Below are positions 34,410-43,100 of a stretch of 45,211 nucleotides of DNA, piece by piece. A model generated the notes under the pieces. The model saw only the letters and a list, made by a program, of their open reading frames with translations, made no database searches and was not told the DNA's origin. Both the position numbers and the translations under genes were made by a program. Source of the DNA: Nitrospina sp. (GTDB lineage Bacteria > Nitrospinota > Nitrospinia > Nitrospinales > Nitrospinaceae); contig JAGQJZ010000012.1 in the NCBI GenBank assembly GCA_020430445.1, positions 1-45,211 on the forward strand, written 5' to 3'. Within the stretch, counting starts at the first letter, position 1. Each line of letters opens with the position of its first letter.

Positions 34410-34467
34410 CAGCAAAATTTTTTGGGGAAATTTCAGGTGGGAAGAAGCCGCCCGTCCGGCGAGACCC
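34410..34467 (-). repeat. B-type 3'-end repeat, copy 8 (abuts the small lipoprotein stop codon)
   Basis: Minus strand, starting after TAG (34468-34470): GGGTCTCGCCGGACGGGCGG, CTTCTTCCC, then an A/T-rich end with AAAATTTTGCTG. The 5' hairpin is CGCC-GGACG-GGCG, a loop variant of copy 7. Confidence 0.7.
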
Positions 34468-34668
34468 CTAACGGTCGCTGGCGTCGGCCAAGCCTTCTTC
34501 CAACGCCTTGGCCGCGTTTTTCACCTTTTGCTCGGCTTCTTTCGCCTTGTTGACCAGTTCCTGCGGAATCTTGCCGCGTTCCTCGGCTTCCTTTTTTTGT
34601 TCCTCGCACGCCGTGGCCAGCAGGGCAAAAACCGCAAGCGCCGTCGCCAACATCCATTTACTTTTCAT
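34468..34668 (-). CDS. small lipoprotein
   Basis: A 66-residue precursor: signal MKSKWMLATALAVFALLATAC with lipobox ATAC (Cys21), then about 45 residues of charged, Lys/Glu/Ala-rich amphipathic helix (KEAEQKVKNAAKALEEGLAD). This resembles small Lpp/entericidin-like or stress-induced helical lipoproteins, but no named family is certain. AAGGAG 8 nt before the ATG is a good ribosome site. Its stop is followed at once by a B-type repeat. Confidence 0.82.
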   Translation of the reverse strand: MKSKWMLATALAVFALLATACEEQKKEAEERGKIPQELVNKAKEAEQKVKNAAKALEEGLADASDR

Positions 34669-35000
34669 TAGAGCACTCCTTTTTGATAATTCCCGTTCCT
34701 ACAGAATAAGCCAAAGGAACCGCTCCGGGGCCTGGAAATTGCCTGAAACAACGAGAAAAAATGGGGTCCGCAAATGGGGACTGGCACGGCCCCAGCCGGG
34801 TAACGGTCCTGCAGAACACCCTCTATCCAATTGAAAAATTGCACACTATTTTTGTTTCGCCATGCCAAAAAAGTGGAAATCTATGTTTTCCCTTAAAAAA
34901 GAATGTGTTATAGTATTTTCATCGACCACAGGGGGAAATGAGGGGCAAAGACCGCCCGGATCATTTTTTCCTCAAATTTTGACACCAACAAAATAAACAA
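34669..35000. other. 332-bp divergent intergenic region
   Basis: It lies between the small lipoprotein (minus) and the anti-sigma kinase (plus). A/T-rich towards the right. TATAGT at 34909-34914, with TTTTCC 17 bp upstream, is a weak promoter candidate for the kinase-STAS-mla unit. No gene or RNA is recognised. Confidence 0.45.
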
Positions 35001-35444
35001 ATGGATGCCAAACCCGTTCAACTGATCATTCCAAGCGACTCCCGCTATCTGAGCCTGACCCGAAAAGTCATCGAGCATTTCCTCAGTTACAAGGAGGTTC
35101 CGTCGGACCTGATCTACAAAGTGGTGTTGTGCGTCGACGAGGCGTGTTCGAATATCATCAAATACAGTTACGATGGCAAGGACAATTGCCCGATCGAAAT
35201 CACCTTTCGCCTTGAGAACGACGAGTTCACCGTGGAAGTGCGCGATTACGGCAAGCAATGCGACACGGCCTCTTTCCGGCCGCGGGAGCTGGACAACATC
35301 CGCCCGGGCGGGCTGGGCACCTTGTTCATCAATTCCATCATGGACAACGTGCACTACTGCACCGACCGCGATTGCGGCACCCTGCTGACCATGTCCAAAA
35401 AACTCAACTTCGCGGAATCCAAGCCGACGCCGCAGGAGAACTGA
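35001..35444 (+). CDS. RsbW/SpoIIAB-like serine kinase (HATPase_c_2)
   Basis: A 147-residue GHKL-type protein kinase of partner-switch systems. N box E47-N51 in VDEACSNIIKYSY, G1 box RDYGKQ with D82 and G84, G2 box PGGLGTLFI at 102-110. Such proteins phosphorylate a STAS antagonist and bind a sigma factor or another target. No sigma factor gene lies next to it; instead the STAS gene follows after 1 nt and an Mla operon after that. The ribosome site is weak. Confidence 0.9.
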   Translation: MDAKPVQLIIPSDSRYLSLTRKVIEHFLSYKEVPSDLIYKVVLCVDEACSNIIKYSYDGKDNCPIEITFRLENDEFTVEVRDYGKQCDTASFRPRELDNIRPGGLGTLFINSIMDNVHYCTDRDCGTLLTMSKKLNFAESKPTPQEN

Positions 35445-35445
35445 A

Positions 35446-35793
35446 TTGGCCAGCCAGGGTATTGAGATCACGAAGAAAAATGACGGCGGCATCATCCGCC
35501 TCATTCTCAAGGGGTACATGGACATGAACTCCTCGCCCGATGTGCGCGAGGTGTTGACCCAGTATTTCGACGGAGGCACCAAAGCCATTATCGTGGACCT
35601 TTCCGCGGTACCGTATATCGACAGCTCCGGCATCGCCACGCTGGTTGAAGGCCTGCAATGGAGCCACTCGACCCAGAAGAAGTTTCGCCTGGTCGGCCTG
35701 ACGCCGACGGTGAAGGACATTTTCGAGATTGCGCGCCTGCTCCAGGTGTTCGAGGTCTTCAGCACCCAGGAAGAAGCCACCCAGGGCGTTTAG
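35446..35793 (+). CDS. STAS-domain protein (RsbV-like or MlaB-like)
   Basis: A 115-residue STAS domain with the phosphorylation motif YIDSSGIATL (S60/S61), which keeps the serine that RsbW-type kinases modify. It starts with TTG at 35446, 1 nt after the kinase stop, so the two are coupled. It lies 101 bp before mlaE. In E. coli the STAS protein MlaB sits in the MlaFEDB complex, so the protein could be an antagonist, an MlaB-type subunit, or both. Family placement as STAS is sure; the role is not. Confidence 0.9.
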   Translation: MASQGIEITKKNDGGIIRLILKGYMDMNSSPDVREVLTQYFDGGTKAIIVDLSAVPYIDSSGIATLVEGLQWSHSTQKKFRLVGLTPTVKDIFEIARLLQVFEVFSTQEEATQGV

Positions 35794-35894
35794 ACCGGGA
35801 ACGGGAAAAAGGCAGAACCGAAGGTTGAACCCGAAGGGGTTCAGTTTTCCGTCCTACTTTTTTCCATGACATTCAAGCAAAGCGGGGTACACCC

Positions 35895-36713
35895 TTGGTC
35901 CGCAATTTTTTCGGCTTTATCGGGCGAAGCACTTTTCAGCTCGGTGATTTCTTTCTCGATTTTTTCCGCGAGATCAGCGGACTGTACCGCCTGACCAAGG
36001 AAGCGTTTTACGTCTCTTTCATCGAACCCCTGCGGGGCAAGCCCAACAAATGGGGCCCGATCTGGGTACAGATGGAAGAGGTGGGGATCAAGTCCACCAA
36101 CATCGTGTTTCTGGTCGCCCTCCTGATCGGCGTTATCCTCGCCTTCCAGACGGCGTACCAGTTGGCGCGGTTCGGCGCGCTCAATTTCACCGGCGCGCTG
36201 GTGGGCGTCGCCATGACCCGTGAACTGGGACCCTTGATGACGGCCATCGTCATGGCCGGGCGCGTCGGCGCCTCGTTCACGGCGGAGATGGGCACAATGA
36301 AGGTGGCGGACGAAATACTGGCGCTGCAGACGATGGCCTTGAACCCGGTCAAGTTTCTCATCACGCCGCGTCTCATCGCCATCCTCATCATGCTGCCGGT
36401 GCTGACGGTGCTGGCCGACCTGATGGGGATGATCGGCGGGTTCCTGATTGGCGTCACCACATTGGGGATCGACCCGGTGCCCTATATCGACAATTCGATC
36501 GAGTCGATGAAACTGAAGGACGTGATCACCGGATTGATCAAAAGCGGCGTGTTCGCTGTCATCATCGTCATGGTCGGCAGTTACATGGCATTCATCATCG
36601 AAGGCGGCGCGGAGAAGGTCGGGCAGAACACCCGGTCCGCCGTGGTCATCTCCATGGTGCTCATCATCATCGCCGATCTTATTTTCACCACCATTTTCTA
36701 TTTCCTGACGTGA
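35895..36713 (+). CDS. mlaE: Mla-type ABC transporter permease
   Basis: Inner-membrane permease of the MlaFED lipid transporter, 272 residues, with about five or six helices. Family motifs are NKWGPIW, the EVGIKSTNIV helix start, RELGPLMTAIVMAGRVGASFTAE (about 114-136 in two parts) and the late GVTTLGIDP. The first codon in frame is TTG at 35895; no ATG or GTG upstream fits. It starts an unbroken series mlaE-mlaF-mlaD-TPR lipoprotein with gaps of 4, 6 and -1 nt. Confidence 0.92.
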   Translation: MVRNFFGFIGRSTFQLGDFFLDFFREISGLYRLTKEAFYVSFIEPLRGKPNKWGPIWVQMEEVGIKSTNIVFLVALLIGVILAFQTAYQLARFGALNFTGALVGVAMTRELGPLMTAIVMAGRVGASFTAEMGTMKVADEILALQTMALNPVKFLITPRLIAILIMLPVLTVLADLMGMIGGFLIGVTTLGIDPVPYIDNSIESMKLKDVITGLIKSGVFAVIIVMVGSYMAFIIEGGAEKVGQNTRSAVVISMVLIIIADLIFTTIFYFLT

Positions 36714-36717
36714 CGCC

Positions 36718-37596
36718 ATGACCGAAGCGGATCCGAACCTGATGTATTTCACTCCCGAGACGGAGCCGACCGCCCCGGCTCGCGAGGTGATGATGGAGCT
36801 CCGCGACGTTTCCAAGGCCTTTGGCGAGGGCGAGAAGCGGATGGTGGTGCTGGAAGGATTCAACGCCACTTTCGAAAAAGGGCAGGTCACCTCGATCATG
36901 GGCGGCTCCGGCAGCGGCAAGAGCACGGTGCTCAAGCACATGATCGGCGCCTACAAGCCGGACACGGGACGCATCTTTGTCGACGGGGAGGACATCACCG
37001 ATTTCAACCAGAAGCAGATGGACAGCGTGCGCAAGAAATTTGGCTTCATGTTCCAGAGCGGGGCGCTGTTCCAGTCCATGTCGGTGGAGGACAATGTCGC
37101 CTTGCCGCTGCGCGAACACACGGACCTGAATGAAAACACCATCAAGATCATGGTGAAACTGAAACTCGAAATGGTCGGCCTGCGCGGTTGCGAACACCTC
37201 AAACCGGCGCAGCTTTCCGGCGGCATGATCAAGCGCATCGCGCTGGCGCGCGCCATCGCACTCGATCCCAAGATCGTGTTTTACGACGAACCCTCGGCCG
37301 GACTCGACCCGATCTCCATCGGCGTCATCGACAAGCTGATCGTCGACCTGACGAAGAAAATGGGCATCACCTCGGTGGTGGTCACGCACGAGTTGCCGTC
37401 GGCGATGCGCATATCGGACAAGATCATCATGCTGTTCAAAGGCAAAATTATTTTTGAAGGATCGCCCGAGGAAATCAGGAAGAGCGACGACCCGCGCGTG
37501 GTGCAGTTCATCAACGGCAGTCCGGACGGGCCCATACCTTTCAGCAAATCGCAGGTCGATTTGGGAGAGGAACTCAAACAAATGAAATTTCTATAA
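36718..37596 (+). CDS. mlaF: Mla-type ABC transporter ATP-binding protein
   Basis: ATPase that powers MCE-type phospholipid transport, 292 residues. Walker A GGSGSGKST at 62-70, Q loop FMFQSGALF, signature LSGGMIKR at 166-173, Walker B IVFYDEP with D190/E191, and the H loop in VVTHELPSA. The 25-residue N-terminal extension is longer than in E. coli MlaF. It starts 4 nt after mlaE. Confidence 0.95.
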   Translation: MTEADPNLMYFTPETEPTAPAREVMMELRDVSKAFGEGEKRMVVLEGFNATFEKGQVTSIMGGSGSGKSTVLKHMIGAYKPDTGRIFVDGEDITDFNQKQMDSVRKKFGFMFQSGALFQSMSVEDNVALPLREHTDLNENTIKIMVKLKLEMVGLRGCEHLKPAQLSGGMIKRIALARAIALDPKIVFYDEPSAGLDPISIGVIDKLIVDLTKKMGITSVVVTHELPSAMRISDKIIMLFKGKIIFEGSPEEIRKSDDPRVVQFINGSPDGPIPFSKSQVDLGEELKQMKFL

Positions 37597-37602
37597 TCCG
37601 CC

Positions 37603-38745
37603 ATGGAATACAAATCAAAAGAAGTCAAAGCCGGGGCTTTCATCTTCATCGGATTCGTCACCCTGTGTTTCTTCGTCTTCATGCTGGGCGACGTCAAGCA
37701 CATGCTGGACGACAAAAAGGAACTGACGATTATTTTCGACTACACCAGCGGTCTGCAGGTGGGCGCCACGGTGCGCTATGCCGGGCTCGACGTGGGCCGC
37801 GTTCGTTCGATCAATCTTTCAGCCGTGGGCGGCCGGAATGAAGGCAAGGACAACATCGCCGTGGTCACGGAAATCGATCCGAGAATCCTGGTCAAAAACG
37901 ATTCACGCGCCAGCATCAAAACCGAAGGCCTGATGGGCGCGTTCATGGTCGACATCCGCCCCGGCACGCGCATGGGCAAACCTCTGGGTCCGGACGAACC
38001 GCTGATCGGCCAGGGGTCCTTCGAATTCGATGAAGTCGGCGACATGGTCACCGAGGTGGTCGCCCAGGTCGTCCGGTTCACCGACCTGGCCGAAGCCTTG
38101 ATCGACGATTCGCGCAAGACGCTCGAAGACCTGCGTGTCACCATCCGCCATGCCGACCAGATGATCACGGACAACCGGGGCACCACGCGCAAGGCCTTCA
38201 GTAATGTGGAGCGGATCACCTCCGAGGTGGCCGATACCCTGGAACAGACCGGCGGCGATTTCCGCGCCACCTTGAAGAATACCCGCGATATCACGGACAA
38301 AACAAACCGCATTCTAGCCAAGAAGGAAACCAGCGTCGAAAACATCATCGACCAGACGGACCGGCTCACGCGCGACCTTGAACTGTTTCTGGCAGACAGC
38401 CGTCCGGCGTTGACCAATCTCATCTCCACGCTGGAGACGGAATCGCCCGAGCTGTCCTCGCGGCTCCGTTCGGCGGCGACCCATTTCGATTCCGCCGCGG
38501 TCAACTTCGACCAGACCATGCAGCAGAGCAACGCCATCCTGGTTGAGAACCGGCGCAACCTGCTGGAAATGCTGAAAAACCTCAAAGTCACCACGGAAAA
38601 CCTGAAAACCTTCACCGAGGATGTGAAACGGAACCCGTGGAAACTGGTCCGGAAGTCCGACGAACTGCCGCCTGTCGCGCCGGAGAAAACCGCAAACCGC
38701 CGCGACAACCTGCGCATGAAACGGCTCGACAAGGTGGAAGACTGA
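37603..38745 (+). CDS. mlaD: MCE-domain lipid transport protein
   Basis: Periplasmic, membrane-anchored MCE protein that forms the lipid-binding ring with MlaEF. The 380 residues have a membrane anchor (about 10-30), a single MCE domain (about 36-118; GLQVGATVRYAGLDVGRV), and a long helical tail (about 140-350) rich in Asp/Thr/Leu repeats. The tail could extend across the periplasm like longer MCE proteins; E. coli MlaD has only about 183 residues. Its stop overlaps the next gene by 1 nt. Confidence 0.92.
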   Translation: MEYKSKEVKAGAFIFIGFVTLCFFVFMLGDVKHMLDDKKELTIIFDYTSGLQVGATVRYAGLDVGRVRSINLSAVGGRNEGKDNIAVVTEIDPRILVKNDSRASIKTEGLMGAFMVDIRPGTRMGKPLGPDEPLIGQGSFEFDEVGDMVTEVVAQVVRFTDLAEALIDDSRKTLEDLRVTIRHADQMITDNRGTTRKAFSNVERITSEVADTLEQTGGDFRATLKNTRDITDKTNRILAKKETSVENIIDQTDRLTRDLELFLADSRPALTNLISTLETESPELSSRLRSAATHFDSAAVNFDQTMQQSNAILVENRRNLLEMLKNLKVTTENLKTFTEDVKRNPWKLVRKSDELPPVAPEKTANRRDNLRMKRLDKVED

Positions 38746-39671
38746 TGACGTTCCTCAAACGGGATCATTCAATGCGCCTGGCCCGAGCCTTCGCGGGGCT
38801 CGCCCTGCTGACGGGACTGACGGGCTGTGTCGAGATTCCCGCGCCACCGGAAAGCAACTTCAATCGCGGGGTCGAGGCATACGACGCCGGAAAAACAGCG
38901 GAAGCCATCCGTTATTACAAGCTGGAGCTGTCGCGCAATCCCGATGATCATTTCGCGCGCTACAATCTTGCTGTCGCCTATCAGGATCAGGAAAAATACG
39001 AGGAAGCGGCGGAACAGTACCGGATGGTTCTCAAAAACCACGAGGACACCAACAGCCGGATCAACCTCGCCACCATCCTCTACGCCAAAGGACAGGCCAA
39101 GGAAGCCTTCGACCAGTTGAGGCTGGCAGCGGAAAAAAACCGTGACGACCCCAATCCGTACAGCGTTCTCGGTCATTACCTTGAGGAGGAAGGCAAGCAT
39201 GCCGAGGCGTTGCAGGCCTATCTGCAGGCCATCGCCATCGATCCGGAACATGCCGAAACGTACTACAGGAAAGGCCGGCTGGAACGGAAAATGGGACGGC
39301 CCGACCCGGCGGAGGATTCACTGGTCAAGGCCATCGAACTCGATGACGAGCAGCCGCATTACGCGGAACTGCTGGCCGACCACTACCTCAAGCTGGACAA
39401 CCCCATGGGCGCCATCGATATGCTGGAACGCGTCTCCGTGCTGGAACCCGACCGGGCGGAGGTGTTCATCCGTCTCGGCGACCTGTACCGGAAGCAGGGT
39501 TACAATCGTGAAGCGGCCAACCGTTACTGGTCGGCCCTGGGAATCGAACCGGACAACGCCTACGCGCATCGCATGTTGAAAGAATTGTTCGAGCACCTGG
39601 CCGTCGAGGAACGCAAGAAACTGGATGAACTCGACCGCGACCGCGCCGTCGCCCAGACCCCGTCTTCCTGA
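38745..39671 (+). CDS. TPR-repeat lipoprotein of the mla operon
   Basis: A 308-residue lipoprotein. Basic n-region and hydrophobic stretch, lipobox LTGC with Cys28, then about seven TPR units (about 40-290). The ATG overlaps the mlaD stop as TGATG, so it is translationally coupled; a later Met10 is also possible. The frame is open further upstream but inside mlaD. Its place suggests that it serves the lipid transporter, perhaps as an outer-membrane partner in the position of MlaA/MlaC, which are missing here. That role is inference. Confidence 0.85.
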   Translation: MTFLKRDHSMRLARAFAGLALLTGLTGCVEIPAPPESNFNRGVEAYDAGKTAEAIRYYKLELSRNPDDHFARYNLAVAYQDQEKYEEAAEQYRMVLKNHEDTNSRINLATILYAKGQAKEAFDQLRLAAEKNRDDPNPYSVLGHYLEEEGKHAEALQAYLQAIAIDPEHAETYYRKGRLERKMGRPDPAEDSLVKAIELDDEQPHYAELLADHYLKLDNPMGAIDMLERVSVLEPDRAEVFIRLGDLYRKQGYNREAANRYWSALGIEPDNAYAHRMLKELFEHLAVEERKKLDELDRDRAVAQTPSS

Positions 39672-39767
39672 CCCGGGCTTCCACGGCCGGTTTCCTCCAC
39701 CTCGCGTGGAAACTCCATTCCCGAATCGCGTGGGTTCTGCGATACAATAAACTCCCTCACCGCCGAT

Positions 39768-39841
<74 letters not shown>

Positions 39842-40189
39842 CTATTAATCAAGAGTTTATAGATTTCACGCGGTACCTTTTTCATCGACTATGATAAAAT
39901 TATGCTAATCAAGAACCGACACGCCTTACTTTAACCTTTCTGGATTCAAATGCGCATACCGTTGATCGGTATGGAGCCGCTCCTTGAGATGGAACAGAAT
40001 CAGGCAGCATGAAGGACGGCTTGGTGGATTCGATGGAAAACGCTACGCGTTTCCCACAACTCCACAGGCCCAGTAACGGCAACATGCAGACTCAATGCGA
40101 GGACTTCCCAAATACCAAAGTGCGAAACTTTCTTGACACTACCGACTTTGTACTTACTGCTTGAATTTAAATGTCTGAAATACTCGGCC
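39842..40189. other. A/T-rich junction between tRNA-Arg and the RTX gene
   Basis: A 348-bp stretch without an intact gene. It holds the possible integrase remnant at 39926-40042. No repeat of the tRNA 3' end was found within this window, so the far attachment site, if any, lies beyond it. Confidence 0.6.
39926..40042 (-). pseudogene. possible C-terminal remnant of a tyrosine integrase
   Basis: A 38-codon open stretch on the minus strand ends with LKERLHTDQRYAHLNPERLK and a stop. QRYAHLNPERL matches the segment with the catalytic Tyr of phage-type tyrosine recombinases. Upstream the frame is closed by a TAG at 40043-40045, and no R-H-R box is visible. Its place next to a tRNA gene fits a decayed island integrase. 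The match is short, so chance cannot be excluded. Confidence 0.4.
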
Positions 40190-43100
40190 TTATATCGCCT
40201 GCCAACTTGCGGCGATTACAGGGTTGATCTGGTCCTGGACATCTTGTGGAATGACAGCTCCGACTCCTGTTGGCACACTGAAGGCGGCCATTGCATTCAC
40301 TAACTGATCAACAGCGGTTGAGAAAAGCACCGAATCTGCTGTGTATATAATTTCGACATGATTCGCAGAGTCGAGATACCAGTCTTTAATGGTTATTTGA
40401 TCATTGGTACCCACATAGTCAATGGTCAGGTCATCCCCGTTCTGGGAAAACCAGATGGAGTTTTTATCCATATTGTCGAGATTCAACCAGTCATAAGAAG
40501 TCGCTGCCGTATCTCCATTCTGCTCATTAATTATGTCCAGACCATCCCCCTGATTGAAATAGTAAAAATCAAAAAACTGGCCTCCATTCAGCGTGTCGTT
40601 ACCGGTACCTCCAAAATGCAAATTACCACTACTGTTCACATCCACTGTGGTCGTATCGTCACCAGCCCCAGCAAAAAGAGTATTGGCGCCCAATCCGCCA
40701 TTCAGGATATCATTCTGGCTGCCTCCTATCAGAAGGTCATCACCCTCCAGGCCGTTCAATGTATTTTCCGATCCATCCAGACCTATCAGGGTATCGTCTC
40801 CTGAGGTTCCGTTGACGGTAAGACCCATTTCGTTCAGCATGTCGGCATCCCAAACCGTGCCATTATCAAAACGTAAGTTCTCTACACGATTCAAGGTACT
40901 TTCGTACCATTGTTTTATACGGATCTGATCACCGGCAATACCCACATTGATCAAAAGGTCCGTTCCTTCCCGAGTGACCTGCACATCACCAGTTGCGATT
41001 CCGGCTCCTAGAAAAATGTCGTCATTAAAAATGGGGTTCGCATTTCCTCCTTGTTCGTTGATAGTGTCCTGACCGTCTCCCAGGCTGAAAATGTAGGCAT
41101 CATAAAACTGACCTCCGGTCATGGTATCGTTACCAGTACCACCATAAAAAATGTTTCCATTGCTGTTCACGTCAACAAACATTGTGTCGTCGCCAGCTCC
41201 ACCATCCAGAAAATCCGCACCGTCACCGCCATTCAGGGTATCATCGCCATCCCCTCCCTCAAGAATATCGTCGCCTTCGCCTCCGTCCAATGTATCGTCA
41301 CCCCCCAGGCCCTGCAAAGTATCATTGCCTGCCAGACCGACAATCACATCGATTCCATCATTGCCTTGGAGCACATCATCATTCACTGTTCCAGTCTGCT
41401 CATTGTAATCAATGACAGTGAGATCAAATACATCGTCAACCGCAGCGCCTTCACTGTCAGTGGCTGTGACTTTAACTGCCAGGATTCCGGATGCATTGGA
41501 ATCGGGTGTACCGCTGAAAATACCGGTTACGGGATCAAACGTGAGCCATGCGGGTAGCGCAGAACCGTCGTCCAACGTTGCGGTCAGGGTGAGCACATCC
41601 CCCACATTCATGTCCGAGAAAGTATCTGCCGGTAAGGTGAAGTTGAAAAGTTGTCCTTCAATTGCAGATTGATCCTCGATCGGGTTGTCTAGAACCGGTG
41701 CCACATTGACCAGGTCTTCGATTTGCTGAGTGGTTAATGTGAACAGCGCAGTTGCTGTTGTGCCAGCAAAGACATCCAGTCCCCCTATTTTTTGACCGCT
41801 GTACCAGCCGGTAAACGTAATTTTATCCTGCGCACTGTAATGCAGAATCAGGTCGTTACCGATCCGTTCCGCTTTCAAGTCCGATTGCAGGATGCGATCG
41901 TCCGCTGCCAGGGTGCCGTGCAAGGCAACGCGGTCTTCGCTGGCGGCATCAGTGATGATGTCCTCACCATCGCCAAGACTGAAAACGAACTTGTCTGCTC
42001 CCGTACCACCGGTCAGCGTGTCATTACCGCGGCCGCCGCCCAACAGGTCATCATCGTCTCCGCCATTCAATGTGTCAGCCCCGCCATCGCCCCAGAGCGT
42101 ATCGTTGTCATCGCCGCCGGAAAGGATATCGTCACCTTTGGCACCCATGAGTAGATCGTTTCCCGCGCCACCACTCAGATTGTCATTTTTGCGGGAGCCC
42201 GACAAACGGTCATTACCCGTGGTTCCGGTTTCAGTCACCGGTTGATCCCAATCTGTATTAAAAAACGGGTAATCGAAATTGCCGAGGTGGAGGTTGTCGT
42301 TCTTTGTTCCTGGAGTGTAACTGTCGAAATCAAAATCTCCGGCTTGCAAACCGGTGATGCGCTCAGTGCCACCGCTGATCCGTTGCTCTGCCGCCAGCAT
42401 GCGCTCCTGGGCATCGCGATAAAACGAATACACCAATTGATCGTCCCGGATAGATTCAACTCCCAGCAAAGATCCCGAGGTCAGTGCCCCGTCTTCAAAC
42501 TGGATTTTCCAGTCTGCACGCAAATTCGTGTTGGTGTAGCTATCTGTATTGAATGTAAACGGCATCAACAGGGTTTCGCCCGTGTCGTTTATCCGCATGA
42601 GAATGGGAACACCGTCCCATTGATAGGTTTGTTCAAATTGGGAAAAAGCCGATCCAAATGTATCCGGCCGATAGAAAGTGACATCAGCACGATTCAATCC
42701 GCGCAGTTCAACGGTTGTTCCACTTGTATTGGGAGCAAGCTGGTCTGTTCCGACACCTCCCATGGCAAACAGAACATCATCGCCATAGCCCCGGCCATAC
42801 ACAAATGTACGTTCACTGCCGAGGATACGCTGAGCAAACAAGTCATCGTCGCCGCTGCCCCCATCCACTTCCTGTATGTTCCAATCGCCGCCGACATACG
42901 GGCCCATCGTGGTGAGACCTGCTTCATCATCGGCGATGACCAGAATGTCGTTGCCCTTGCCGCCTTTGAGCGTATCGTCCCCACCCGTGGACATGATGAT
43001 GTCGTCTCCGGCGCCGCCGCTAAGGCTATTGTCTTCACTATTTCCTTGCAGTCGGTCATCAAAGTCGGAGCCGATAATATTTTCTATGTCATTGAACGTA

